From positions 27,501-91,500 of the forward strand of contig JBBHKE010002294.1 of assembly GCA_037447655.1 (NCBI GenBank): 64,000 bases of DNA. The letters run 5' to 3'. Positions 32,705 through 42,491 of the stretch are shown here, in pieces; within the stretch, counting starts at the first letter, position 1, and every line of letters begins with the position of its first letter. Below the pieces are notes generated by a model, which saw nothing but the letters and a program-made list of their open reading frames with translations, ran no database searches and was not told where the DNA came from. This stretch comes from Zygnema cylindricum (Eukaryota; Streptophyta; Zygnematophyceae; Zygnematales; Zygnemataceae). Both the position numbers and the translations under genes were made by a program.

Positions 32705-33240
32705 CAGTTTTCTATTGATATCTATGGTCAGACGGCAGTGTACCATGTAGGGTACGATACTATAACCCGCCACGTGTACAGTACTGTAGCTTTTTCGTTC
32801 GAATTCCCGTACGATTTTAATTTCCTAGAAATCATACGATTGAATTATTCTTTCATCGTACGTCTAAAAGATGGAAAGATGCAGAAAATGTACAGATTTG
32901 AAAATCTTTTCCATCTTTTGGACTGTACAGTACACCTTGAATCGTTATTAGCGTATAGAAATTATTAGTGTAAAGAAAAAATTAGTGTCATCCATTCTAA
33001 TTTATTTCTTGGAGACGTGGCAGATTATGGTCCACGTCCTTAAATAGTGTAGTTTATTATATTTAAGGTATCAATGTCAAAATTTTGGGGTGCCGATATG
33101 GCGTACATAAGGCTAATAACGATTCACGGTGTACTTCCAAAACCAAATCGACCTTACAATCCAACTTCGTACGGCAGGTCAAACTTTTCTTGTCCACATA
33201 GGCACATACAATCGTAGTTTTTCTGTCGCTACGCTGACCC
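32705..33240. repeat. Dispersed repeat C, copy 2, carrying a MITE insertion
   Basis: Same ordered blocks as 15010-15592 (GTACCATGTAGGGTACGATA, GATGGAAAGATGCAGAAAATG, CAAATCGACCTTACAATCCA). Copy 2 lacks the CGATATAT segment and is split by MITE A6 at 32931-33133, exactly where copy 1 is uninterrupted. Confidence 0.75.
32931..33133. mobile_element. MITE family A, 203-bp copy (A6)
   Basis: The left TIR TACACCTTGAATCGTTATTA then GCGTA and right TIR AAGGCTAATAACGATTCACGG then TGTA. Comparison with copy 1 of repeat C at about 15480-15500 gives an empty site, GGACTATACAGTTGTACAG then TTCTTCC, confirming the ends. Confidence 0.8.
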
Positions 33241-33424
33241 CTGTACGCGTTTAATCGTTTCTAGTCAGCGTTGTTTCACTTGTTTGTCCTATATTCATCG
33301 TTTCGCACGTGTATACGAATTTGTTGTCAGTTTTCTTTGTCCTAATTCCAACGTTTCACACGTGTGGTTAGCACCAAAAATAGAGTATTTGACTATTTGT
33401 ACTCGGGGTTCATCTAGTCGCTCC

Positions 33425-33900
33425 ACCAATCCGCCTTTCTCCTTTCCCTGCCTCTTCTTCCTACGCTGTCACGTCACATCCAAAAAAGCTTATTAAGAAG
33501 ATCTTGAGCTTCCTCTTCCACTCTCCCTTCACTCCTTCCCACATCCTCTCAAGCTGCATTCGCCTTCACTTATCCTTTTATTCTATCTTTCACTCTCTCT
33601 CTCTTCGCATTATCATTTTTTTCTCTCCCACCTTTTTCTCTCTCCCCCCCCCCTCTTTTCTCCTCAATCGATCTCTCTCTTTCTCTCTCTCTCTCTCTGC
33701 ATCTGCGCATCGCGTGTTTAGTTCCTTTCTTCTTTTCTTCTCTCTCTATTTAAACTTTTCATTTCCACCCCATTCGCCCCTCTCCCTCCCACTGTCCTCC
33801 CTTCCCCTCGTCCTCTCCTCCCTCTCGCCTCTCTCTCCTCCCTCTATTCCCACTACTCCTTCCACACCCTCCCTCCCCGTCTCCCTCTCCTTCCCTTCCA
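33425..33900 (+). repeat. CT-rich tract upstream of the TIG-domain gene
   Basis: Pyrimidine-rich plus strand, including (CT)n at 33670-33700 and a poly-C block at 33645-33655. It may be promoter/5' UTR or an intron of the gene that follows. Encoded Ser/Leu/Pro ORFs are low complexity. Confidence 0.7.
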
Positions 33901-35930
33901 ATGTCCACCTGTTCTTGCATTACGGACAGTATGGTCACTGTCTGGACCGATGACACTACTGGCTCCCTAAAGTTCCCGCAACAAATTTCAGACTCAAAAA
34001 GCGTTTGTGGGGAATCAGGAGATTCATGCCAATCCTCAGGTGAGTCTCCCCCTGTCCCTCTCTCGTCGCCTCTCCTCCTTCTCCCCTCCCCAATCTCCCT
34101 CTCCCTTCATCTCCCCCACCCCTTATCCCCCTCTCCCTCCTTCTCCGCCTCGCCATCCTTCTCCTCTTCCACCTCATCCTAACCCCGCCCTTCCCCCCAC
34201 CTTTCCCTTCCCCCTATATCTGCCCTTCCCCTTGCCCCTCCCCCTCCTCCACCGGTTCCCATTGCCCCTCTCCCTCCACCTCCCCCTCCCCTTTCCGCTC
34301 CCCTTCCCCCTCCCCCTCACCCCCTTCCTCCCCTTCCCTCTCTTCCTCCTCATCCCCTAAATATAAATCCCCGTTTTTTGTTTCGATATTTGTAACTGTG
34401 TAGGAACGGATTCAAAAACGGAGATAAAATTTGAGAAAAGGAATTCTTTTGTCGTCTCCTGCCCAGAAAGTGGAAACCCTCAGGTAAAATAGTAAAAAAA
34501 CTATGGAATATACATTCCCATCTTCAAATGAAAGAAAAGGAATGAAAAAACAAAAAAAAAATGAAGAACTTGAAAAGATTGTAAAACAAAAGTTCAACAG
34601 TATGTGAAGAAACGCACGCGTGAAACGTGTGTCAGATGCCTTGAATCAGGGAAAAAAAGAAGAAAGAGAATACAATTTAAAAATCCGTGAAAATAGACTA
34701 CTAACCTATGAAAAACTTAAAAACACGACTGGGATCTATTGTTGTACATTATATCATTTTTTTCCAAGATATCGCCATAGGATATAGTACATTTACCGTA
34801 TTGAGTTTGGCTTAGTATAGAATATGATATACACATTCGGTACACAATGCGGTGTATGTGGTAAAACTATATTGTGACGTAAGGTGAACTCTGATAAGAA
34901 AAAGACGGACTTCAATAATACCAAAATTAACAAAAACCAAGTTTGCAGAAAACAAAACGAGTATTTTTTTGGTCTTTTATTTGTGTTTGTTTGAATTTCT
35001 TTTTGACATCTGTCACATGATTTCATTTTCTTTTTTGCTATAAAATAACGTTTTGTCTAATTTGGTTCCAATGCAAGTCTAATTCGGCTCAAATTCAAGT
35101 GCTATTCAGGTTTATTTCAACAACTGATTAGTTCCTAATCTGTTTTATGCTATGTGACTTTGTAGCGTTTGATAATGCAACAATGTTGCTGAAATATTTG
35201 GGTCTAATTCAACAGTTAGCTGACTCATGTAATTTTTTATGTACGCTTTTGTTTCTTAAATAAGCAGCTCTTGATAATAGGAGAATTTATGGAGGATGGA
35301 GAACTTCAACCTATGAGCGGCAATTGGGGTATATCAATTAAAGGGAAAATAATTAAAGCCCAGATTATTCAATATGGGGTTCTACGATGTGATATTCCTC
35401 CGGATGTCGACGGACTATTTGATTTTTTTATAACTCATGAAAAGAAGAGTATAAGTAAAACTTCCAGACTGCGAGTCGTGAATCGAAGAGCACTTGATGC
35501 GGCGATAAGATGTCAATTTTGCGTTCAGAAGTGGTCTATCGAAGTCGCATATTTGTCGACTAACAAGAACGAAATCAAATTGGCGGTAAGTGGAGGTTTC
35601 CTTCCTTTGAAAACAACAAGGCATATTTTTATCTATGGTCTTTGGATAAGAAAAATATAACATTATTGATAGTTATAAGAGTAATAATAGTAATAAGAAT
35701 AATAATCATAATAGGTATAATAACTATAAGAAAGCGGATAAAGGTAAGAATAAAGCGAATAAAGGTAAGAATAAGGATAAGAATGATATCAAAAAAACAA
35801 TATGAACACCAACAATAACACAAACTATCACTAATACCAACTAATGATAATGAAAATGTTAATAGCAATAATAACAATAATAGAAATAATAATAATAATA
35901 AGTATTAATAACCATAATAACAATAATAAT

Positions 35931-35971
<41 letters not shown>

Positions 35972-36478
35972 AAAGACTAATCAGGGTCACACTTTTTTGG
36001 GATACGGTACAGGTTGAGAACGTGGAAAACTCAAGCGATAAAATCGAAGTTGACGGAAAAATGAAAAATTTCGTTTTACAAAGAAATATGGGGAGTGTCA
36101 CGGAAAAACTTGTTAAAGAAGGAAAAATGTCAGACCACCCGCACAAGCGAACTTGTGGGGGGGAGTTGCCAAAAGGATTTGATCGAATGCCAGGGTGTGA
36201 GATTTCCGAAGATTTTCATAACCGGGAACAAAATGGTCATCCATATCCCGATTGCAGAAGCGTAAATGTACAATTCTCAACTCAAGTTTCTAACTTTTAA
36301 GAATTCTTGGTGGTCATAAAAAGAAGAAGAAAATTGTAAACAAACACAAAAAATGGCAATGTGGTCCAAACTCGGTGAATGCTATGAAAGGGACAAGAGT
36401 GCATTAAATGGTTTTGGGGTGTTTGGTTTTTCACCCCTTAGAAACCACCCACATGGGAGAAGGAAAGGGAGTGAAAAG

Positions 36479-36553
<75 letters not shown>

Positions 36554-37034
36554 AAGATGAAGAGGAGTGAGAGGGGGAGGGGAACTCTAAGGGGAAAGGG
36601 TGATGGCAAGTGGAGTGAAGTGTGCAGAGAGGTAGAGAGTGAGAAAAACGATAACATTATGAATAGCAATAACAATGAGAATAGCAATAAGAAACACAAT
36701 ACCGGTGACAATATTCTCTTTTCTGTAGCTAAGTAACATTTTTTGCCATATAATTAAAAAAATCGCTTTCCTCACTGAGACTCTTTCTTGGGAGATGGTA
36801 CAGAGTGTGGTCGAGGAAAGCGCAGGAGATGACGTCACAGTTTGGAGAAGAGAAACTTATCTCTCTTTTATCAGAGATGCGTCGAGTATAAGTGGAAGTC
36901 AAGAAAAACCTGGAGACCCAAACGAGGGAAATTGTACGGAACCAATTGCTGAGAATGGAATTGTAAAACCGGAGGATTCTATTTTACAAAATAGAGTTGA
37001 AATTTCCCGCGGTTTCCTAAATTTATCAATTTGA
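33901..37034 (+). CDS. CAMTA-like gene fragment with TIG/IPT domain (exons 33901-34039, 34404-34483, 35268-35585, 36013-36261, 36804-37034)
   Basis: Five exons with GT/AG borders join in one frame. Exon A (ATG 33901) encodes STCSCITDSMVTVW and ends phase 1. Exon B (phase 1 in) ends SFVVSCPESGNPQ, phase 0. Exon C gives LLIIGEFMEDGE...AQIIQYGVLRCDIPPDVDG then FDFFITHEKKSISK. B plus C reads like the TIG domain of CAMTA factors (SPEW...KVLIIGEF, GVLRC..PP..G...F.IT). Exons D and E are phase-compatible, hydrophilic and unrecognised; E ends with TGA at 37032-37034. Upstream CG-1 and downstream ankyrin and IQ motifs are not seen, so this is a partial or broken gene, or a divergent TIG protein. Exon A start and the D/E donors are best guesses. 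The locus is followed by a tandem duplication and Copia-4. Confidence 0.5.
34040..34403 (+). other. CT-rich intron between exons A and B
   Basis: GTGAGT...GTGTAG borders. The body is CCCTCTCC-type pyrimidine sequence, the same style as intron 2 of the 8.8-13.5 kb gene. Confidence 0.55.
34484..35267 (+). other. AT-rich intron before the TIG exon
   Basis: GTAAAA...AAGCAG borders. No exon-like content recognised on either strand. Contains AT-rich, A-run-rich sequence. Confidence 0.5.
35586..36012 (+). repeat. Intron with AAT/ATA repeats and an (AAC)n microsatellite
   Basis: GTAAGT...GTACAG borders. AATAAT-rich sequence leads into about 13 AAC units at 35929-35970. Confidence 0.75.
36478..36555 (+). 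repeat. Hexanucleotide (GAGGGT)n array
   Basis: About 12-13 perfect GGTGAG units in the intron between exons D and E. Runs of three Gs every six bases could form G-quadruplexes. The RV-repeat and TL-repeat ORFs on the two strands are artefacts. Confidence 0.9.
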
Positions 37035-37306
37035 GAGCCTCGAAATTCGAAAGATTGTGATGTCTTTCAATAATATATGGAACTTTCGCAATAATTTTAT
37101 ACTATAATTTGCTCAAACCAGAATAGGGATGGTCTTCTTATACTTTCCCATTGGACCGTACAACTCTCACAAGATTATCAATTTGAGAAATGTTTGGTTC
37201 AAGAAAAGATAGAAGGAAAAATTTGTAGACAAAAATAAACAAAATGAATGGCAATATTGTCAAAATTCGCGGTTTCCTAAATTTATTAATTTGAGAACCT
37301 CGAAAT
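37011..37306. repeat. Tandem duplication flanking the Copia-4 insertion
   Basis: CGCGGTTTCCTAAATTTAT then CAATTTGAGAGCCTCGAAAT at 37008-37045 recurs at 37268-37306 (unit ~258 bp). The second copy is cut by Copia-4 and resumes at 45951 (TTCGAAAGGTTGTGAT, ATGGAACTTTCGTAAG). Confidence 0.75.
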
Positions 37307-37782
37307 TATTTTTTTTAGTGCGATTCCGGGCGATTATTTCGTGCAACGTTTCGTACGATTTCATTGGTACTTCGAAATTGTATCGTCACATCATCATTAT
37401 CGATTTTACAGTGGAACATCAAATTATGTGTCAGACAGACGTGCAGACGTTCCCACTATGTATTATTGCTTGTTGGCTTGTACACGTGGCATTTCGTCAT
37501 TTGACTGCCACTTAGTTCTCCTTTGTTTGCAGTAGAATAAATAGAGTAGAACAAGACGACAGGAATTATCATTCACAAACAAATTAAGCTTGGCAGTTTT
37601 AGCATTAAGACAGTTAATTATTGGACATTGTCCTTTCATTACATTTGTATTCCTTTTCTATTATAATGGATTCTACTTGCTGAACGTCTATCTAATCTAT
37701 GCCTTGCCACATGTGAATGCCTTTACTCTTCCCACCTACACCTCTGTCTGTTTCTACCTCTGTGACTTATCAAGTTCGTCGT
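37307..37782 (+). repeat. Copia-4 5' LTR, 3'-truncated
   Basis: Matches 45352-45830 almost throughout. The first bases are altered (TATTTTTTTT versus TGTTTTT). The end present in the right LTR (CGCTTCTGCGAATCTTG... to GTCAACA) is missing here. Confidence 0.8.
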
Positions 37783-39343
37783 GGAGGTGTCGGGCCGAAG
37801 CGGCCCTTGAGGAGAGGAATTGCTTGGGGATTGTTACTCGAGCAGAGACGCGTCCAATTCCTGCGGATGCAAACAGTGTGAAAGCAGATGAGACAAAGGC
37901 GATGAAAGACTGGGACATGCGGGAGATTCGAGCCAAGAATTGCTTGATTCGCGGGCTGATAATTGCTTGATTCGCGGGCTGGCAGATAATCAACTGAGAA
38001 ATGTGACAAGACTCAAAACCTCCGCAAAGATTTGGGAATCCCTAGAGGCGACACACAAACTCTCAGGTATGACAACAAAAATCAAGCTCGGAAAGACACC
38101 CATGACGACTGTCTACCAAGATGGCATATCTATGGAGGCTTACACCTCTCACTATGCCAACCTCTTGGCCGAAGCCGACGCTGTCGGTTTCACCCTCCCC
38201 ACAGACACCAAAATCACCCTTCTCATGCTTTCACTCCCAATCGAGTACAAACCCATACTCACTTGGTTGGATCAGAAAAATGTCTCCACATGGAAGTGAA
38301 ACGAAGTTGTCGAAGCACTACTGAAAGATGAATTCAACACAAAAATCATGACGAATCGCGATATGAACTCCGAAGGCTCCGCATTTGCATCTGGGAGCAA
38401 AATCAACAACAGAGACAAAAGGGGCAGTCAGAACCGCGATAAGAAAGATGACAGAAAGTGTGTCTACTGTGACAAAACAGGTCACTTTATCTCAGTTTGC
38501 AGGAAATAGGCTCAGGACAAATAGAATGGAAAGGTGGATGAGTCTAAGCTGAAAAGGGGGAAGGGGAAAGGGAAGGAGATAGTGAGCTCACAGGTAATGA
38601 TGGCATCATCCCTCGCAGTCGGCTCCAACGACTAGATGATCGACACAGGTGCTTCACAGGTGCTTCAGAACACATGTGTTACAAGCGCGAATGGTTCACA
38701 AACTTCAAGCAAACAACCCCATCTTGAATTTTCATGGGAGACAATCAGTCCACACTTGCAACTAGATCTAGAGTCATAGAGATAGAGGCGTTAGTAGACG
38801 GAAAACTAACATTTCGGACAATCAAGAACGTCCTATATGTCCCAGATTTTTAGAGAAACCTCTACTCTATCCCTCAAGCAGAGGATAGCAGCATCATACC
38901 AATATGGCAAAAAGGAGGAAAGATCAAACTAATGAGGGAGGGGCTAATAATTGCAGAGGGAGAACGGATGGCAGACCGGACTTACCGTCTCAAGTGTAAC
39001 CCAAAGTTGAAGTCAATTACTCTCGCGGGAAGATCAACGCTTCAAGCGACAAACTCATCGCCAACTGCAGGCACAGAAAAATACCAAAACAAACATCACC
39101 GAAAAGGAGTTGATCGAAACAAAGACTCACAATTTATCTAACCAGTATTTGTGGCACTGCAGACTGGGTCACTTACATACAGAAGGGATGAGAAAAATGA
39201 TCAAAAGAAACATGGCACATGGAATCGGACTTGCATCAGTAAAAGACTCATTGGAACCGTGTCATGGCTGCGAGATGGGAAAGTCCCACCGTCTTCCTTT
39301 TCCAAAAGGAGGTGTACAGAGAGTTAGCCGACCACTTGAGGTC
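37783..39343 (+). pseudogene. Copia-4 gag, zinc knuckle, protease and GAG-pre-integrase (damaged)
   Basis: Gag carries ALEERNCLGIV, WDMREIRAKNCLIRGL, then after a frame change LKTSAKIWESLEATHK and LGKTPMTTVYQ. The break is a 23-bp tandem duplication of AATTGCTTGATTCGCGGGCT at about 37938-37983. A CCHC box CVYCDKTGHFISVC is at 38459, followed by a stop. Protease MIDTGAS is at about 38637, just after an in-frame TAG and just before a local duplication of CAGGTGCTTCA. GAG-pre-integrase WHCRLGHLHTEGM and CHGCEMGKSHRLPFPK end at 39343, where Copia-3 is inserted. Confidence 0.8.
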
Positions 39344-40586
39344 TGAAACTCTGAGACCTCCATTTGCCCTCAGAGTATGCAGATCCAAAAGAAGCTAATC
39401 TAGATAGTGCCGACTCCAAGTTAATATAAACCCAAGTGACTGACCCCTTGACAGTCAAAACCCCAATATAGATTCACCCCTGTGAAATAACACTTTCTGT
39501 GTGCTCAGTTCCACCACAGAATGCAAAGTTAGAATATGAGATTTGGACACATTCACCCACTTTGACTTTCCCTTGGAAATGCAGCCACCCTGGCAGACAA
39601 AAACTCTGACCGACTACACCCCTGTGTAGCCTGAACTCCCCTGAGTCCGCAGCAAAAAGAATCACTGAAAATGGTCAAGTAAATTGATTGTTATGGCTGC
39701 CCAAAGTTAGCCATTTATACAAGGTGCTCTCTGGGAGAGATAGCTATCTACCCAAAATTTCCTAAGTCCTATTCCCCCTCTAAAACTCTATCTACTGAAG
39801 TACGGCACCAATCAAATTACTGTGTCGTACATAAAAGTACAGGTGCCGGTGTACTTTCTGTACGGCCATTGTACAACATGGCCAAATTGTCGACACGTGT
39901 CATAGCTGGATTTGTTTCCGCAATCTCCGGAGTCGCCGCAATCCAACATTGTCGCGCCACGTGTCACATTACGTGGCGATGGCTGAAAAACGCCAAAAGT
40001 ACATGTTTTGTGATCGCGGCACCTATCGTAGCCGTCCGATCAAAACCGGCTACAATCCTAGCCGCTGAAATTCGACGCGCGGTATTTGTTTCGCTATCGA
40101 AACAAATTCGCGGTATTTGTTTCGCTGTCGAAACAAATGCGCGGTATTTGTTTCGCTATCGAAACAAATGCGCGGTATCCGTTCTGCCCCCATTCCGTAC
40201 TTCGTACTAAATTAAACTGTATCTATGTACTAAGTATCTATTAGCCGTTAAACGGATTAATCTACATATAACGATTTATATATCTGTCAAACCCTATATA
40301 TCGTAATATCTGTTCTAGGCATAACGGCTAGAGCTAACGGCTACTGAGGATTTGACGGACGGTAGGTACCAGGATCAATTCCTGGGTCCGTCATCTAACT
40401 TTTGGTAAGTCTACCTAATTTACCCCCTGTCTTCTCTAGAGAGACTAGGCAGCCATGGCTCTAGCTCCCTATCCAGCCTTCAGTGACTACAACAAGTATG
40501 GGGGCTTGGAAAGGGGAGTTAGAGGCAGACCGCCTCAGCTCTTTTTCTATCCTAATACAGACCTATAAAATACTCAAATATCAACA
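39344..40586 (-). repeat. Copia-3 3' LTR
   Basis: Differs from the other LTR at only about ten positions by eye. Contains three tandem ~31-bp palindromic units at 40077-40170 (ATTTGTTTCG, 4-base loop, CGAAACAAAT). Confidence 0.9.
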
Positions 40587-40604
40587 CTCCCCTTATTTTC
40601 TAGT

Positions 40605-41126
40605 CTATTTTCCTTTCAACTTCCACAAACAAGTAAACAAACACCCCCTCCCATTTTTCCTTTTCTTTTTCCTTTTTCCTTTTCCTTTCATAAAACTTAA
40701 GTATTTAACATAGTGCATTAAATGAACTGAAATGATAATTGTATCAGACATTTTATTTAACATCCCATTTTTCTTAAATCCGAGCAAAGATTTTATCCAC
40801 CTCTTCCCTTTTCCATCCATACTAAATCCACTTTCCCTCTTGAAATTCAAACAACCAGCCTCATCCCCAACCTTCAACACATACCCGGATGATAACCCTT
40901 TTACAGGCACATCTTCACAAGAGACATCACACCAAGTAGTGATGTCAAATCCATCCACCTCCAAATATTCCCAAAAACCACTAGTCCCCACTAGGTTCCT
41001 CATAAGATCTACTTCCGTAATCATATTTTTATCCATGATAATTACCCCATTTTTTGAACTTCCCTCACTGTCTCCCATGGAATTCTTTCCACTATCACTT
41101 TCTATTTTAATTCCCAATAAATATTT
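40605..41126 (-). pseudogene. Copia-3 pol remnant (RT end and RNase H start), in frame after gag
   Basis: Directly after the gag TAG (41129-41127) the same frame reads KYLLGIKIES, the Copia motif following the RT core (YILGIQVERD in Copia-2). After about 60 unrelated residues comes ITTWCDVSCEDVPVKGLSSG, a decayed form of the RNase H motif LQTWSDASYGD..SRKSTTG. The intervening pol, about 3 kb in relatives, is gone. It ends within 20 bases of the 3' LTR. Confidence 0.7.
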
Positions 41127-42491
41127 CTATTCTCCCCTATCCTTTAAAACCCCCTCTAGAATTAATTCTCCCCTTTCCTCGGAATCCGTTGAAGTCTCCC
41201 TTTCCGACCAGTTTTCTGTTTCCAAAATATCTATGAAACTATCCTCAATATTTTGAACTTCTTCAAGTATCTCCTCTATCTTTACTTCCCTTATACCTCC
41301 AAAAGCACACTGTTGCCTTCGTCCAATTTCTGTGTACTTTTCTCTCTTCCCCATTCTACCGATGTGAAGAAGCTCCAATTTTTCTTCATCCTCTTTCTCC
41401 TCTTCCTCTTCGTCCTCCTCATCCACATTCCAACTTCTAAGTTTTTCCAAACAAGGGCATTCCTCCATATAATGACCAGGTTCCCTACAAAAGAAGCAAA
41501 CCCCTTTTTTCAAAGCTCCCGTGCCTTTTCCTCTCCCTCTCTTTCCACCAAAGTTCCGATAAGGTTTACCTTTGTCTTTCTTTCTCTCATCACGCTTCCG
41601 CTCGTCACCACCGTTCCTCTCATCACGCTTCCGCTCGTCACCGCCGTTCCTCTCATCACGCTTCCGCCAATCACCACCAGCTGAAAATGCATTGACCCTG
41701 TCCTTTCCTCTACGAAGCTCCAAAGTGCTTTCCCTCACAAGAATTATCCCCATGGTAAAGCTCCAAGTCCATGAGGAGCCATCCATTGCCTGCATACGAC
41801 AAATGATGTTTTCGTACTCATCTGGGAGTTTCATAAGTAGTGTATTAATCTTACTCTCCTCAGATTCTACATATCCCGCACTAGTAAGCTCAACGTATAA
41901 CGCAGCAATATCATTGCAAAACTCTATCATGCTACCGCCTTTATAAACGTAGGCATCTATTTCCTGTTTTACTAATTGCTGCCTCTGAATAGTCTCACTC
42001 TTATAAATCTGAATTAGTGCTTCCCATATATCTGAAGCTTTGGTTAGACTTAAAAGAGTGATAGCTATCGACTTAGACACATATCTAAGTATGAGATGTT
42101 TTGCTATAGTGTTTTTGTATTCCCATATTTTTGTGTCATTTTCTTCAGTTTTAATCCCTACATGTGGTACCATAGCTGAGAGCCTAGCTCCCCTCACCAT
42201 AGGTGTCCCTTTTTCCTTCTCCCCTATTTCCCTATCCACGGAAAGACTTTTCCCTTCACCTTCCGTTGCATCTGAGCTCCGGTTGTTATTCTGGGCAGCC
42301 TCAGATGAATCTCCATAGTAAGCTCCTCCAAAGCCAGGTGGCGGACATCTCACTTGTCCCGAAACAATTCCCCATAAGTGTTTCTCAAAAAGCAATCCCG
42401 CCATTGTAAACTCCCAATAAGTGAAGTCTGTTCCATCGAACATAGGCACCCTAGATGGTGGGCCCATAACCTGAAACTCTGAGACCTCCAT
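41127..42491 (-). CDS. Copia-3 gag polyprotein, intact 454-residue ORF
   Basis: The capsid/nucleocapsid precursor of the element, which would package element RNA into cytoplasmic particles. The ORF starts MEVSEFQVMGPPSRVP: the first 6-7 codons lie in the LTR and the next codons overlap the primer-binding site. The capsid-like region has FTYWEFTMAGLL, IWEALIQIYKSE and LLMKLPDEYENII. A basic linker with three copies of DERNGGDERKR precedes a CCHC knuckle CFFCREPGHYMEEC. The C-terminus is strongly acidic (EDEEEEEKEDEE). An uninterrupted frame beside near-identical LTRs points to a young insertion. Termination is a single TAG, with a pol remnant in the same frame beyond it. Confidence 0.88.
   Translation of the reverse strand: MEVSEFQVMGPPSRVPMFDGTDFTYWEFTMAGLLFEKHLWGIVSGQVRCPPPGFGGAYYGDSSEAAQNNNRSSDATEGEGKSLSVDREIGEKEKGTPMVRGARLSAMVPHVGIKTEENDTKIWEYKNTIAKHLILRYVSKSIAITLLSLTKASDIWEALIQIYKSETIQRQQLVKQEIDAYVYKGGSMIEFCNDIAALYVELTSAGYVESEESKINTLLMKLPDEYENIICRMQAMDGSSWTWSFTMGIILVRESTLELRRGKDRVNAFSAGGDWRKRDERNGGDERKRDERNGGDERKRDERKKDKGKPYRNFGGKRGRGKGTGALKKGVCFFCREPGHYMEECPCLEKLRSWNVDEEDEEEEEKEDEEKLELLHIGRMGKREKYTEIGRRQQCAFGGIREVKIEEILEEVQNIEDSFIDILETENWSERETSTDSEERGELILEGVLKDRGE
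42460..42471 (-). other. Copia-3 primer-binding site, half-tRNA(iMet) type
   Basis: On the sense strand GGTTATGGGCCCACC follows the LTR end GAGTTTCA without a gap. Its complement GGTGGGCCCATAACC is what I recall as the anticodon stem-loop of plant initiator tRNA-Met, a 15-base match. It is used as codons in gag. Confidence 0.78.

Noticed and set aside
36478-36555. Interstitial telomere repeat
   Set aside because: The unit is GGTGAG, not the plant TTTAGGG; no telomere-type flanks.
36353-36736. ORF with (RV)n repeat, and the antisense (TL)n ORF
   Set aside because: Produced by the GGTGAG hexamer array, which lies in an intron of the TIG-domain gene model.
39869-40210. 113-codon plus-strand ORF repeated at 42996-43337
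   Set aside because: Lies wholly inside both Copia-3 LTRs on the antisense strand; duplication follows from the LTRs, not gene duplication.
40605-41117. Independent gene downstream of the Copia-3 gag
   Set aside because: It is in frame with gag after TAG, carries RT/RNase H motif remnants and ends at the 3' LTR, so it is pol debris.
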